DNA of 64,000 bases from Gordionus sp. m RMFG-2023 (taxonomy: Eukaryota; Nematomorpha; Gordioida; Chordodea; Parachordodidae): positions 60,598,954 through 60,662,953 of the forward strand of contig NC_088776.1 of the NCBI RefSeq assembly GCF_954871325.1, in the 5' to 3' direction. The notes below the pieces were generated by a model. That model did no database searches. It was not told the DNA's origin and worked only from the letters and a program-made list of their open reading frames with translations. Positions within the stretch are counted from its first letter, which is position 1. Every line of letters begins with the position of its first letter. Positions 50,401 through 59,234 of the stretch are shown here, one piece after another. The position numbers were made by a program, and so were the translations under genes.

Positions 50401-52718
50401 AAAAATTTAATACTATATATGGTGAACTTCATATCAAATCTGCATAAAAATGTCTATTCTCAACCTGACCCCCTTCTTTGTATACTGGTAGTACACAACT
50501 AAGAGAAAAAGAAATTTTACCTTCCAACACTGTTTACCCTTTAAGGTATGGCTATTTAAAGCGTAGAAACATAATATTTTTTGACAAAAGGCACAAAATT
50601 TATTTTCAAATATCTCGAGAAATAATTATGTTAGAAAAATAATTTATATTTTATAATATATCTGAATAATAGTTCTTTAATATGAGATATAAATATATAT
50701 GATAGAAATTTGATTAATATCAAAAACCCTATGTATAAAACCGGAAATGACCATAGAAAATTAAAGGTATTTTATTGTTTCAAAAATTTTTTTTATCAAT
50801 AGATATCACACTGCTTTATATTTTTACAAAATCCTAGAGGGTGTAAACCTGGGTTTAAGAGTTTTCACCATTTATATGGCTAAAATTGAACAAATATAAC
50901 CCAAAATATCATCATATTTAAATTTAATGAATAGTTATGAAATAATGTTGATTTAAAAATTATGTCTAAATAAAAGGCACTTACTTTTTCTAAAATCTTT
51001 ATCAAAATTACAGGTGGTTATGATAATGAGCTTTGTTTAACACTTTAGTTAAATTTTATCTCATACTTGACAAAATTATTTTATTTAATTTAGCATAAAA
51101 TAATCTACTAAAATTAAAATTCAACAATAAATTTTCCCCCATATCTTAAAAAAGGTTTAATAATTTGTTGAGAATTCTATAAATTATATAACATTCAAAC
51201 AATGTATAGCATTTGATCTAACTACCATAAATACAAAATCCGCAGACGATTTTGTAGATTATTTAATTAAAAAATTAAAAAATTTGATTCCTCATTTGTT
51301 TATAATTTCAGGATAATCATTAATCGAAACTTTTGAAAATTCACTTTAAATGTTGGTAAATTCTTAGATATAGCAAACGTTTCAGAAAACTACGCATTTA
51401 TAGTGCAGGACCATGCACAAGTATTTAATCGAACCAATAATTAAGCCACTATTAACCCTTTTATGATTTATTAGGGGAACATAATAAAACATGTTTTAGT
51501 GTTTATATCATATTGTTCAAAGCGCAAATGATGTGCATTTTATTTAAAATGATCGTATATTTGAAGTAAAGATTTGAAAGAATGGCTAAAATATTTTGCT
51601 GATGGAGCAGTAACCATAAAAATTAAAAAGACTTAATTAATCTCTAAATCATAAAAATGTTTTAATGATAAAGGCTGAGTGGAATTTTTAGAAACAGCAA
51701 AGGTAGGTCCCTGTGACATTTTAGGGGCCGCTACTAAAGGATAGCAGCTTGAGCACTTGCAACGCCCATATGAACATCACATATTTACAACAATAAATTT
51801 ATTTAACTACACAAGAAATAATATCTATGGGGTATATTATATATTGGTGAGCATATATTATAGAAAGTCAATTGAAAGCAGTTTATGAGAGCAAAAAAAA
51901 TTTTGGAACACTATGTTCCATGATTTTATCCCCTGGCGAAAAACAAGTCAATATTTATTTAAATTCTTTGGATGATTATAATTTATTATATATTTGAATT
52001 ATAAATTTTTGATTGTATTATATGTAATGCAATTTGAAAGTTATAAATATGTTTAGAATTATTTTGTCAAGTAATTTTGAGATAAAATTTAACTGAAGTG
52101 TTAAACAAAGCTCATTATCCTAGCCACCTGTTAGTAAGGGTCTATTATTTAGACATAATTTTTAAATCAACATTATTTCATAACTATTCATTAAATTTAA
52201 ATATGATGATATTTTTGGAAATTTGTTAGCCATATAAAGAATTATAACTCCAAACCCATGTTCATCTCTGTCTAGGATTTTGTATAAATATAAAGCAGTG
52301 TGATATCTGATATCTCACTACAGAAAAATGTTTTTGAAAATAAAGCTTTTTTTATGGCCATATCCAGTTTTATACATCCGGTTGATATTAATCCAATTTC
52401 TATCCTATTTATTTTTATGTCATATTAAATAACTATTATTAAGCTATATAATAAAATTTAAATTATTTTTCTTATAAAATTATTCCTCGGTTATTTATAA
52501 ATAAATGAGGTGCCTTTGGTTAAAAATTTACCATTTTTCCGCTCTTTAAATAGACATATTGTAACAAGTAAACAATGTTGGAAGGTAAAATATCATTTTT
52601 TTCTTTGTTATAATATATACTACAGTGTTCAAAAATTTAAAAAATTAAAGAGGTCGGGTTGAAGCCTTGGTTGATTTGATATGGAATTTACCATATATAT
52701 TATAAATATTAATTTAAA
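50401..52718 (+). mobile_element. Transposon relic with long inverted repeats
   Basis: The text at 50,401-51,085 returns in reverse complement at about 52,056-52,718. Matching words include TATATATGGT, ACCTTCCAACACTGTTTAC, ATCACACTGCTTTATATTTT, AATTTAATGAATAGTTATGA and GTTAAACAAAGCTCATTATC (some in slightly changed form). Between the arms lies a broken ORF. Long arms of about 660-680 bp around a single ORF fit a DNA transposon, but I cannot name the superfamily. The element sits inside the microexon gene cluster. The arms have diverged, so it is old; a target duplication was not seen. Confidence 0.7.
51205..51985 (+). pseudogene. Broken transposon ORF, SENY-type family
   Basis: The plus strand between the inverted repeats keeps recognisable blocks in order: INTKSADDFVDYLIKKLK, VSENYAFIVQDHAQVFN with NN, LKYFADGAV, then VGPCDILGAATKG and LQRPYEHHI. 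From memory, this order (ADFSENYSF..., ..FSDGA..QYKN..., ..GPCDGLGG.., LQRPY) is a protein family repeated in many insect and cnidarian genomes and probably a transposase with acidic catalytic residues. The copy is broken in several places. Confidence in the relationship is moderate because it rests on recalled motifs. Confidence 0.5.
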
Positions 52719-52938
52719 GGATATAAAAGATTATTTTCATAAAATATGGAAATCTTCTTTAGATTTGTCTCACTTTTTTTTAATTACACAATTATAATTT
52801 AAAATATAAAATATAAAAACAAAAATGGAACTACAATTAACAAAATATAAGTTGTAGATGTTTCGATGTATCATATACATTTATATACTCAATAATTTAA
52901 TCTAATCGTTATAATAAATATAAAAAATTAAGTATTTT

Positions 52939-53526
52939 TTATAAAAAATAACCTAAGTCTGCAAAAGATTTCTCAGTAATATCTGCTAAAATTGATAAAA
53001 ATAATAATAAATTATTCAAAACATAGTTCAAATAATTTGATCGAATATTCAAGTTAATCGGAATAATTAGTTAAATCAAGTTTTCTCACTAAGTGAAACA
53101 CCTGAAAATTCATCATTACATATTTACAGGAAGGAAGAAAGAAATAAAGAAAAATAGAAAGAAATCTATCTTTATGCTTAAAATTTACGTTAAATAGATA
53201 TCACAAAAATTTATTCAAAATAATAGTGAACAGTGTACGTAATTTACTCTTAAAAATAAATTGAAAAAGCATAGAAAAACATCTCAAAGACCATATTTAT
53301 ATAATGGACAATATATTATTAGATAAATTTTTTCTTTTATTTGGTGTATTTTTATTTCTTTTCTTTTATATTTTAATTTTTCATTTTGATTACATTCTTC
53401 ATTCCAATTATCTTTCTTCCCTTTTATATAGCTTATTTTAAATACTCTTGATTAAAATAATTAGTTTAATTAAACCATATTTAAATTTTTTCCTAAAACA
53501 AATATTCTTACCAATGACATCTTCTT
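52939..53526 (-). CDS. Candidate microexon gene of the 49-59 kb family, member 2
   Basis: Three exons on the minus strand join in one frame. A 15-nt exon (53,512-53,526) after GAAATATTAG encodes EDVI and ends at GTAAGA. A 12-nt exon (53,090-53,101), GTGTTTCACTTA, lies between GATGAATTTTCAG and GTGAGA. The terminal exon (52,939-52,985) follows ATTTTAG. Spliced, it reads EDVI-G-VSL-T-DITEKSFADLGYFL and stops. Each internal exon is a multiple of three and enters and leaves in phase 1. The terminal acceptor could also lie 3 nt further on without changing the frame. The 39-nt exon of member 1 is degraded here. No first exon was found and no homology is recognised. Confidence 0.45.
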
Positions 53527-54132
53527 CTAATATTTCATAATAAATATATTATATCATAATTTAATATTAGTTATCGCCTGTTAAAACATGTCATGTGTTT
53601 ATTGGTCCTAAAATCAAATTTCACATCAACTTATCTAATCTAAAAATCTTATAAATAAAACCTTGGTAAAAATGTCATTTTATATAATAAGGGATGAATC
53701 ATTTTCCTGCCAAACTCCTTATATCTAAAAAGTCAAATAAATGGCAGAAATGGCATTTATTCTAACATATTTTATTACATAAATATTATTGAAATCTTTT
53801 TATTTAATTGATTATTATTATGCCTGAAGGTATATGTCAATTAATTATAGTGCAATATTTATGAATTAATAATTATTTTAAAAACAGCTCAGTGGTATAT
53901 CTGCTTCCTTTTACCATTATTTAATAGTTTGGATAAATGGCAATATATCCTTCGTAAATGAGTACTCGCGTAATGAAAATGAATTTCCTTAGTAATTATA
54001 AAACATGACTAAGGGTGTTACCTAAGGAACATTAATTAAAAAGAATTCGAATGATAAAATTTAATATTCAATTATTTAGTGCCATTCTTATAGACTCAAA
54101 ATATCGTTTTATGAATAGAAATTTAGAATTTT

Positions 54133-54357
54133 TCATAAAATTAAACCTTCAATTTCTACGATAGAAGAATTCTCAGTAATATCCACTATAATTTAATAAA
54201 TAATTTATAAAAATAAAATAAGAATCGTCAAATTATAGTTAAATCGAATTTGAATAATCTCTCCTTTAATTAAAATATTATTCTAATAATTTTATTGAAT
54301 ATTCAAGTTATTAAGAATAATTATTCACTAGTCAATTTTCCTCACTAAGTGAGACAC
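54133..54357 (-). CDS. Candidate microexon gene of the 49-59 kb family, member 3
   Basis: On the minus strand a 12-nt exon (54,346-54,357), GTGTCTCACTTA, sits between TATAATTTTTCAG and GTGAGG. The terminal exon (54,133-54,185) follows TTAAATTATAG and encodes DITENSSIVEIEGLIL before the stop. The 12-nt exon matches that of member 2 in length, phase and sequence. The last exon has the family signature D-I-T-E ... V-E-I-E-G. The exon upstream was not found. Confidence 0.45.
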
Positions 54358-54681
54358 CTGAAAAATTATATTCTCATTCTTACATCTATTATAGATAACA
54401 AAATGGGACGTTGTAAGCCTTGGCATGGTCAGTCAAGATATATCATGTGTCAAATACCAAAACATTAATTATTTTAAAAATTTATATAAATTACTACATT
54501 GTATATTATTAAAATAAAAATAAATATGAAATTATCTATCTTCTCATTTCGTATTTTTGCAAAAATATAATTTAATCTTATTTTTATACCCAAAATGGTC
54601 AACGTTGTAGATATTAATCTATTCAAATTTCTTATTTGGAATTTTTTTATGCAGATCATTTTTTATGATTTCTTATTTAGA

Positions 54682-54797
54682 CTAAAATAAATGAAATTTA
54701 AAAAAATTAAAATTTTTATTAGCTAGATGTATGATCATTATTGGGTTTTTATAACAACATTCCACTTTTTCGGGAAGAGATATCTCAGTAATATCTG
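54682..54797 (-). CDS. Candidate terminal exon, family member 4 (altered tail)
   Basis: After TTTTTTCAATTTTAG the minus strand reads DITEISLPEKVECCYKNPIM and stays open for 37 codons instead of the usual 14-17. The DITE start and the splice acceptor are intact but the E-I-E-G ending and usual stop are lost, so the tail reads into A/T-rich sequence. It may be a decaying copy. An upstream remnant of the 12-nt exon (AGGTATCAACAG) lies near 54,945. Confidence 0.35.
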
Positions 54798-55500
54798 CTA
54801 AAATTGAAAAAAAATAAAAATAAATAAGAACCGTCATGATAATATATAATTATAATTGAAAATTGGGAAGAAATATAACAATAATCCCTTTTATTCAAGA
54901 CATTGTTCAAATAATTGACGAATATTTAAGTTATTAGGAAAGGTAGTCATTTCTGTTGATACCTCTGAATAATAATATGATTAAAGAAGGCATATAAGAA
55001 ATGATTGTTTTAATTTGTTATAAAAAATTTGCATGTTTTTAAAGAAAAGAAGCAGAAATTTCCATATTGGCTTAAATAAATAAATATTCTTTTTAATTTT
55101 TTTTTATAATTATCAATTGTTCTTTTATCATCAGATTATTAAATTATTTTTTCTGTTTCAGATGTGCAATTAAAATGTTTTATTTTTTTAAAAATAGAAA
55201 CATCAGAATTGAATACCGATAACACACTTTATTATTCTTACGAATTATAATATTAAATTACACAACTCTTTTTAACAAATCTAATACACTATGATATTTG
55301 CAATGGCTTTTAATAGTGTGTAATAAATGCAAACCTACTTAGATGCTTCCGATTATTTTTATTTAAACATTTATATAGACGAGTTAATAAAAAAAATATC
55401 TAGTTTATTTTATAAATAAAATTTTAAAAATTTATTTAATTTAATAAACATCTTTTTTAAAAAAAGAAACACAGATTATGATATGAGCCATTATCAGTGT

Positions 55501-55553
55501 TTATAAAAAATAACCTTCAATTTCCACGATAGAAGAATCTTCAGTAATATCTG
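55501..55553 (-). CDS. Candidate terminal exon, family member 5
   Basis: The minus strand encodes DITEDSSIVEIEGYFL and stops, identical in protein to member 9 at 57,894 although two bases differ. The upstream intron end is poorer than in other copies (ATATTTTTTATTTTAG). No 12-nt exon is evident upstream; that stretch now holds a fragment of the SENY-type transposon ORF. Confidence 0.4.
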
Positions 55554-55734
55554 CTAAAATAAAAAATATTATTATAACCCTCATAATAATTTATAATTAT
55601 AGTTAACTCGAAAATTTGGAATTAATACTATAATCCCTTTTATTCAAAATATTGTTTAATGAGTTGTATCGAATATTCAAGTTTATTTCTTCGGAACTAT
55701 ATTCCTTTTTAAGTCATTAAAATTAAATTTGAAG

Positions 55735-55830
55735 GATGGGATTTGCAGAGAACTACGCGTTTATAGTTCAAGATGACGCTCAAGGTTTCCATTAGACTAA
55801 TAATTAGGCAACACTTTATCCATTTATAAA
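55735..55830 (+). pseudogene. Fragment of the SENY-type transposon ORF
   Basis: The plus strand reads AENYAFIVQDDAQGFH followed by TNN, closely matching VSENYAFIVQDHAQVFN at about 51,370. It is a short broken piece without inverted repeats beside it, lying in the middle of the exon array. It shows that the same transposon family reached this cluster more than once, or that part of it was copied with the array. Confidence 0.5.
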
Positions 55831-56241
55831 ACAAATGATAGTGAAAATTTGCTTTCTTATTTGCATGTTTTTATAAGAAAAGAGGCATAAAAATTATTGG
55901 CTTATTAAATTAAATAGATATTCATTTTAATTTTTTTATAATTTGATTACTTGTTTTTTATAATCAGATTATTAAATTATTATTTTTTGTTTAACTTATA
56001 TTTTTAAAAATATAAAAATCCGAATCTAACATTTTATTATTTTTAAAAATAATATATTAAATTTCTCACTTCTTTTGAATTAATCAAATACATTATGGGA
56101 TTTGTATGGCTTTTAATATTGTGTAGTAAATTCAAACTTTTCACTTTAGATGGTTTCGATAATTATTCTTTAAACATTATATAATTGAGTTAATAAAAAA
56201 TTCAAATAAAGTAACCCATGACCGGAAAAAATAAATTTTTT

Positions 56242-56387
56242 TTATTGAAAAAATTTTAAAAATTTATAATAGATTAACATCTTTTTAAAACAAAACAAGA
56301 AATATAGATTATCATAGAAGTCAATATTAGTGTTTATAAAAAAATAACCTTCAATTTCTACAATAGACGAATCCTCAGTAATATCTG
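56242..56387 (-). CDS. Candidate terminal exon, family member 6 (extended)
   Basis: After TTTTTTTCATATAG the minus strand reads DITEDSSIVEIEGYFF. One extra T in the usual TTTTTTATAA stop region moves the frame past the stop, so it runs on through INTNIDFYDNLYFLF to 48 codons. The conserved part is the same as members 5 and 9. The extension is probably a side effect of slippage in the T run. Confidence 0.35.
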
Positions 56388-56959
56388 CTATATGAAAAAA
56401 ATAATAAAAATAAAAAAAGAACTGTCATCATAACTTTATATTTCCAAAATTTATTAATATTAAAATAATCCCTTTTATTTATAACATGGATTAAATAATT
56501 GTATCAAATATCGGATAATTATTTAGCACTCAATTTTCTGATTAAGTAACACCTGAAAATTTATAAGATCATTATGTTAGAACTAAAATTGATAACAGAA
56601 AACAAATTGTAATTGATATTGTTATTATATGTAACATGTGTCATACCTTAACATATTGATTGATTTACAAAATTTCATAAAATACAAAAATTACAACATG
56701 GTATCTTATAAATATATGTTAAATTTTAAAATTATCTATATTATTTCGTGTTTTTGCAATAATATAATTTTATCTTATTTATATATTCATAATGGTTAAA
56801 GTTGCAGAATTCAACGGGTCAATTTTCGTATTTAGCATAATTTTTGTCGATTTTTTTTAAAATTATTTCTTAGTTAGACTAAAATAAATAAAATTTGAAA
56901 AATCAAGAATTTTTATCAGACATAAAATGTGTCCATTATTGGGCAGTATGCTTTTTTTT

Positions 56960-57009
56960 TTATAAAAAACCTTCCATTTCTTTGGTAGGAGAATTCTCAG
57001 TGATATCAG
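56960..57009 (-). CDS. Candidate terminal exon, family member 7
   Basis: After TTTTGTTCAATTTTAG the minus strand enters in phase 1 and reads DITENSPTKEMEGFL before the stop, 50 nt in all. It is the twin of member 8 in a 190-bp duplication. The variant E-M-E-G-F-L replaces E-I-E-G-Y-F-L of other members. Confidence 0.45.
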
Positions 57010-57145
57010 CTAAAATTGAACAAAATAATATATAATAAAATAAGAACCGTCATGATAATATTAAATAGTTAGCTTAAAATTTGGAATGAATATCAAGAAT
57101 TTTTATCAGACATAAAAGTGTGTTCATTATTGGGCATGCTTTTTT

Positions 57146-57195
57146 TTATAAAAAACCTTCCATTTCTTCGGGAGGAGAATTCTCAGTAATATCAG
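57146..57195 (-). CDS. Candidate terminal exon, family member 8
   Basis: The minus strand reads DITENSPPEEMEGFL and stops, 50 nt, after TTTTGTTCAATTTTAG. It differs from member 7 by a few amino-acid changes in the middle. Its PP-[EK]-EME block is shared with the much more diverged member 10. Confidence 0.45.
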
Positions 57196-57893
57196 CTAAA
57201 ATTGAACAAAACAATATATAATAAAATAAGAACCGTCATGATAATATATAATAGTTAGCTTAAAATTTGGAATGAATACTAGAATAATACCTTTTATTCT
57301 AAACATTGTTATAATAATATGATATATTCAAGTTATTAGGAAAGGTAGGCTGATGATACCCCTTAAATTTGATAGGTTATATGATTTAAGAACATATATA
57401 ACAAATGATTATGAAGAGTTTTTATTTGGAAACTTGCTTTAGAAAAATTTCCATGTTTTTTAAAAAAAGAGGCAAAAAAATCCTTATATTGGATTGGCAT
57501 TTAAATTAAATTAAATTAATTCTCATTTATTCGTCTATAATTTTATCACATGTTCTTTATCATCAGAAATTAATTTTTTCTGTTTAACATCAGATGTGAA
57601 ATTAAAATATTCTATATATATTGAAAAAAAAGAAACATCCGAATCGAATACCTAAAACATATTTTATTAATCTTACGAATATTAATATTAAATCACTCAA
57701 TTCTTTTAAACAAATCAAATAGCTTTAAGATTTGTAATCGCTTTTAAGAGGCCTAATATGTAGTAAATGTAAACCTTCCATCCGCCCAAGATAATAAAAA
57801 ATATCTAATTTATTTTGAAAATTTATTTTATTAGATTAACATTTTTAAAAAAATACAAGCAATATAGATTATCATAGTAGCAAATATCAGTGT

Positions 57894-57946
57894 TTATAAA
57901 AAATAACCTTCAATTTCTACAATAGAAGAATCTTCAGTAATATCTG
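57894..57946 (-). CDS. Candidate terminal exon, family member 9
   Basis: After TTTTTTCAATTTTAG the minus strand reads DITEDSSIVEIEGYFL and stops. A worn match to the 12-nt exon lies upstream at about 58,120, but it has lost two bases and its AG, so this copy probably is not spliced as members 2 and 3 are. Confidence 0.4.
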
Positions 57947-58552
57947 CTAAAATTGAAAAAAATAATAAAAGTAAAATAAGAGCCCATGATAATTTATAAT
58001 TATAGTTAACTCGAAAATTTGGAATAAATATTAAAACAATCCCTTTTATTCAAAACATTGTTTAAATATTTGTATCGAATATTCGATATTCGGATTAATT
58101 ATTTATTAGTCAATTTTCCTCACTAAGTAACACATGAAAATTTATATGGTCATTACAACGATTATGTATAACAGAAAGCGACATTGTAGCTTTGGTTTCG
58201 TCAGAAAACAAATTTTATTATAAGAATAATGATAATTAATTAATCAATTCTTTTACAAGAATCAAATACATTATTAGATTTTTATTCGCTTAAGTTTATT
58301 ATATTTGATTAACCTCACAAAAAATTATAGATTAAATAGCCAAGAGTTTTGAGCAAAAATAATATTTTTTAATATTTTGTTGAAAAGATTATATTGCTCC
58401 TGTGAAGCCTATCAGAAATGCGTTTTAGAAAGATAATTCAAAATTTATATTATATTCTAAATAAAAATATGGTGTATTCCATTTAGGAACATGAAATTTC
58501 GTTTCTCTAATTAAAAAATTCGTGAGAAAAAATATATGAATCAAGATATATT

Positions 58553-58602
58553 TTAAAGAAAAATTTCCATCTCTTTAGGAGGAAAATATTTATCAACATC
58601 TT
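58553..58602 (-). CDS. Candidate terminal exon, family member 10 (divergent)
   Basis: After TTCTTATTCTTTAG the minus strand enters in phase 1 and reads DVDKYFPPKEMEIFL before the stop. The exon has exactly the same length (50 nt) as members 7 and 8 and shares D-[IV], the PP-[KE]-EME block and F-L-stop. By eye about 70% of bases match member 8 inside the exon, while intron and 3' flank do not align. That contrast is the best sign that these short frames are translated. Confidence 0.5.
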
Positions 58603-58760
58603 CTAAAGAATAAGAAAATAGTAAAAAATAAAGGTTTCTTATGCGTAATGTATAATTATATAATGTTCGAAAATTGGAAATAAATGTAAAATATATTGTA
58701 AATTTTAAAATATTACAAATATGATATAATTTTCAGTAAAGGCTAATTAAAAGATTGTAA

Positions 58761-58816
58761 TTAACCTTCAGATGTGAAATCCTCAAAATTTTCTTGAACT
58801 TCTATATTTACTTCAT
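58761..58816 (-). CDS. Candidate terminal exon, family member 11 (divergent)
   Basis: After ATATATTTGTTTTCAG, a textbook acceptor, the minus strand enters in phase 1 with AT and reads EVNIEVQENFEDFTSEG before the stop. At 56 nt it matches the length of member 1. It is the most acidic of the set. It lies only 160 bp upstream of member 10 in transcription order, so the two could be alternative ends of one gene. Confidence 0.45.
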
Positions 58817-59234
58817 CTGAAAACAAATATATAAATATGAATACTATAAGAAATAATAATATATGAGTTATTTTAGATTATAGAAAAGCAATAATCGTAT
58901 AGACATTTTTAAAACAATATATGATACAAACATAGCTTTATCTTTAAAAAATTTTTTAAATGTGTCAGACGATGTTAATTAATGATGATTTATGATTTTA
59001 AAAAATTTATATATCATTTATCCATTCTAATTAGTCATTAAATAAATGAAGTAGATGGGATGTTAGGTCAAAAAAATAATTTAAAATTTTAATTAAATAT
59101 ATCTTAATATATGTAAAGATAAAATACAGCTTAAAATTCTATAATTAACTCGTTTTATAGATTAATAAGTAATCCAACTTGGTGAAATTTGTGTTTGAAA
59201 AGTTAATAAAAAAATAGAAAATCGATAAATTATT
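58817..59234. other. No exon settled; edge of the satellite
   Basis: If the cluster has an intact first exon it should lie here or above. A minus-strand start at 58,931 reads MFVSYIVLKMSIRLLLFYNL, which looks like a signal peptide, but no donor follows. The satellite begins near 59,235. Confidence 0.4.

Larger units (their letters stand above)
56901..57280. repeat. 190-bp tandem duplication that doubled a terminal exon
   Basis: ATCAAGAATTTTTATCAGAC starts at 56,902 and again at 57,092. The two 190-bp copies are nearly identical and each contains one terminal exon (members 7 and 8). The match ends at about 57,278. It is the youngest duplication in the cluster. Confidence 0.9.
52930..58610. 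repeat. Tandem array of a diverged 620-830 bp unit
   Basis: A block beginning AACCTTCAATTTCTACRATA and CAGTAATATCTGCTAAAATT recurs at about 52,960, 54,170, 54,780, 55,535, 56,365, 56,990, 57,180 and 57,930, with a more distant member at 58,580. Between blocks, further shared text includes CCCTTTTATTCAAAACATTG, GAATATTCAAGTTATTAGGA, TTATCATCAGATTATTAAAT and GTTTATAAAAAATAACC. Each block holds a candidate terminal exon on the minus strand. Most of the unit is A/T-rich and drifting; the exon part is the best kept. Confidence 0.8.

Noticed and set aside
55155-57600. Plus-strand AG/AT starts at about 55,160 and 57,588 (DVQLK and DVKLK readings)
   Set aside because: The acceptor TTTTTTCTGTTTCAG is good in one copy, but the third copy near 55,990 lacks it, and the protein text drifts as A/T sequence would. 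Kept out of the gene list.
52939-57946. Plus-strand reading of the repeated exon blocks (PSISTIEEFSVISAKIEKN type)
   Set aside because: It is open in several copies, but it has no acceptor or donor, and the divergent members at 58,565 and 58,770 break it, while the minus frame with its AG and stop is kept.
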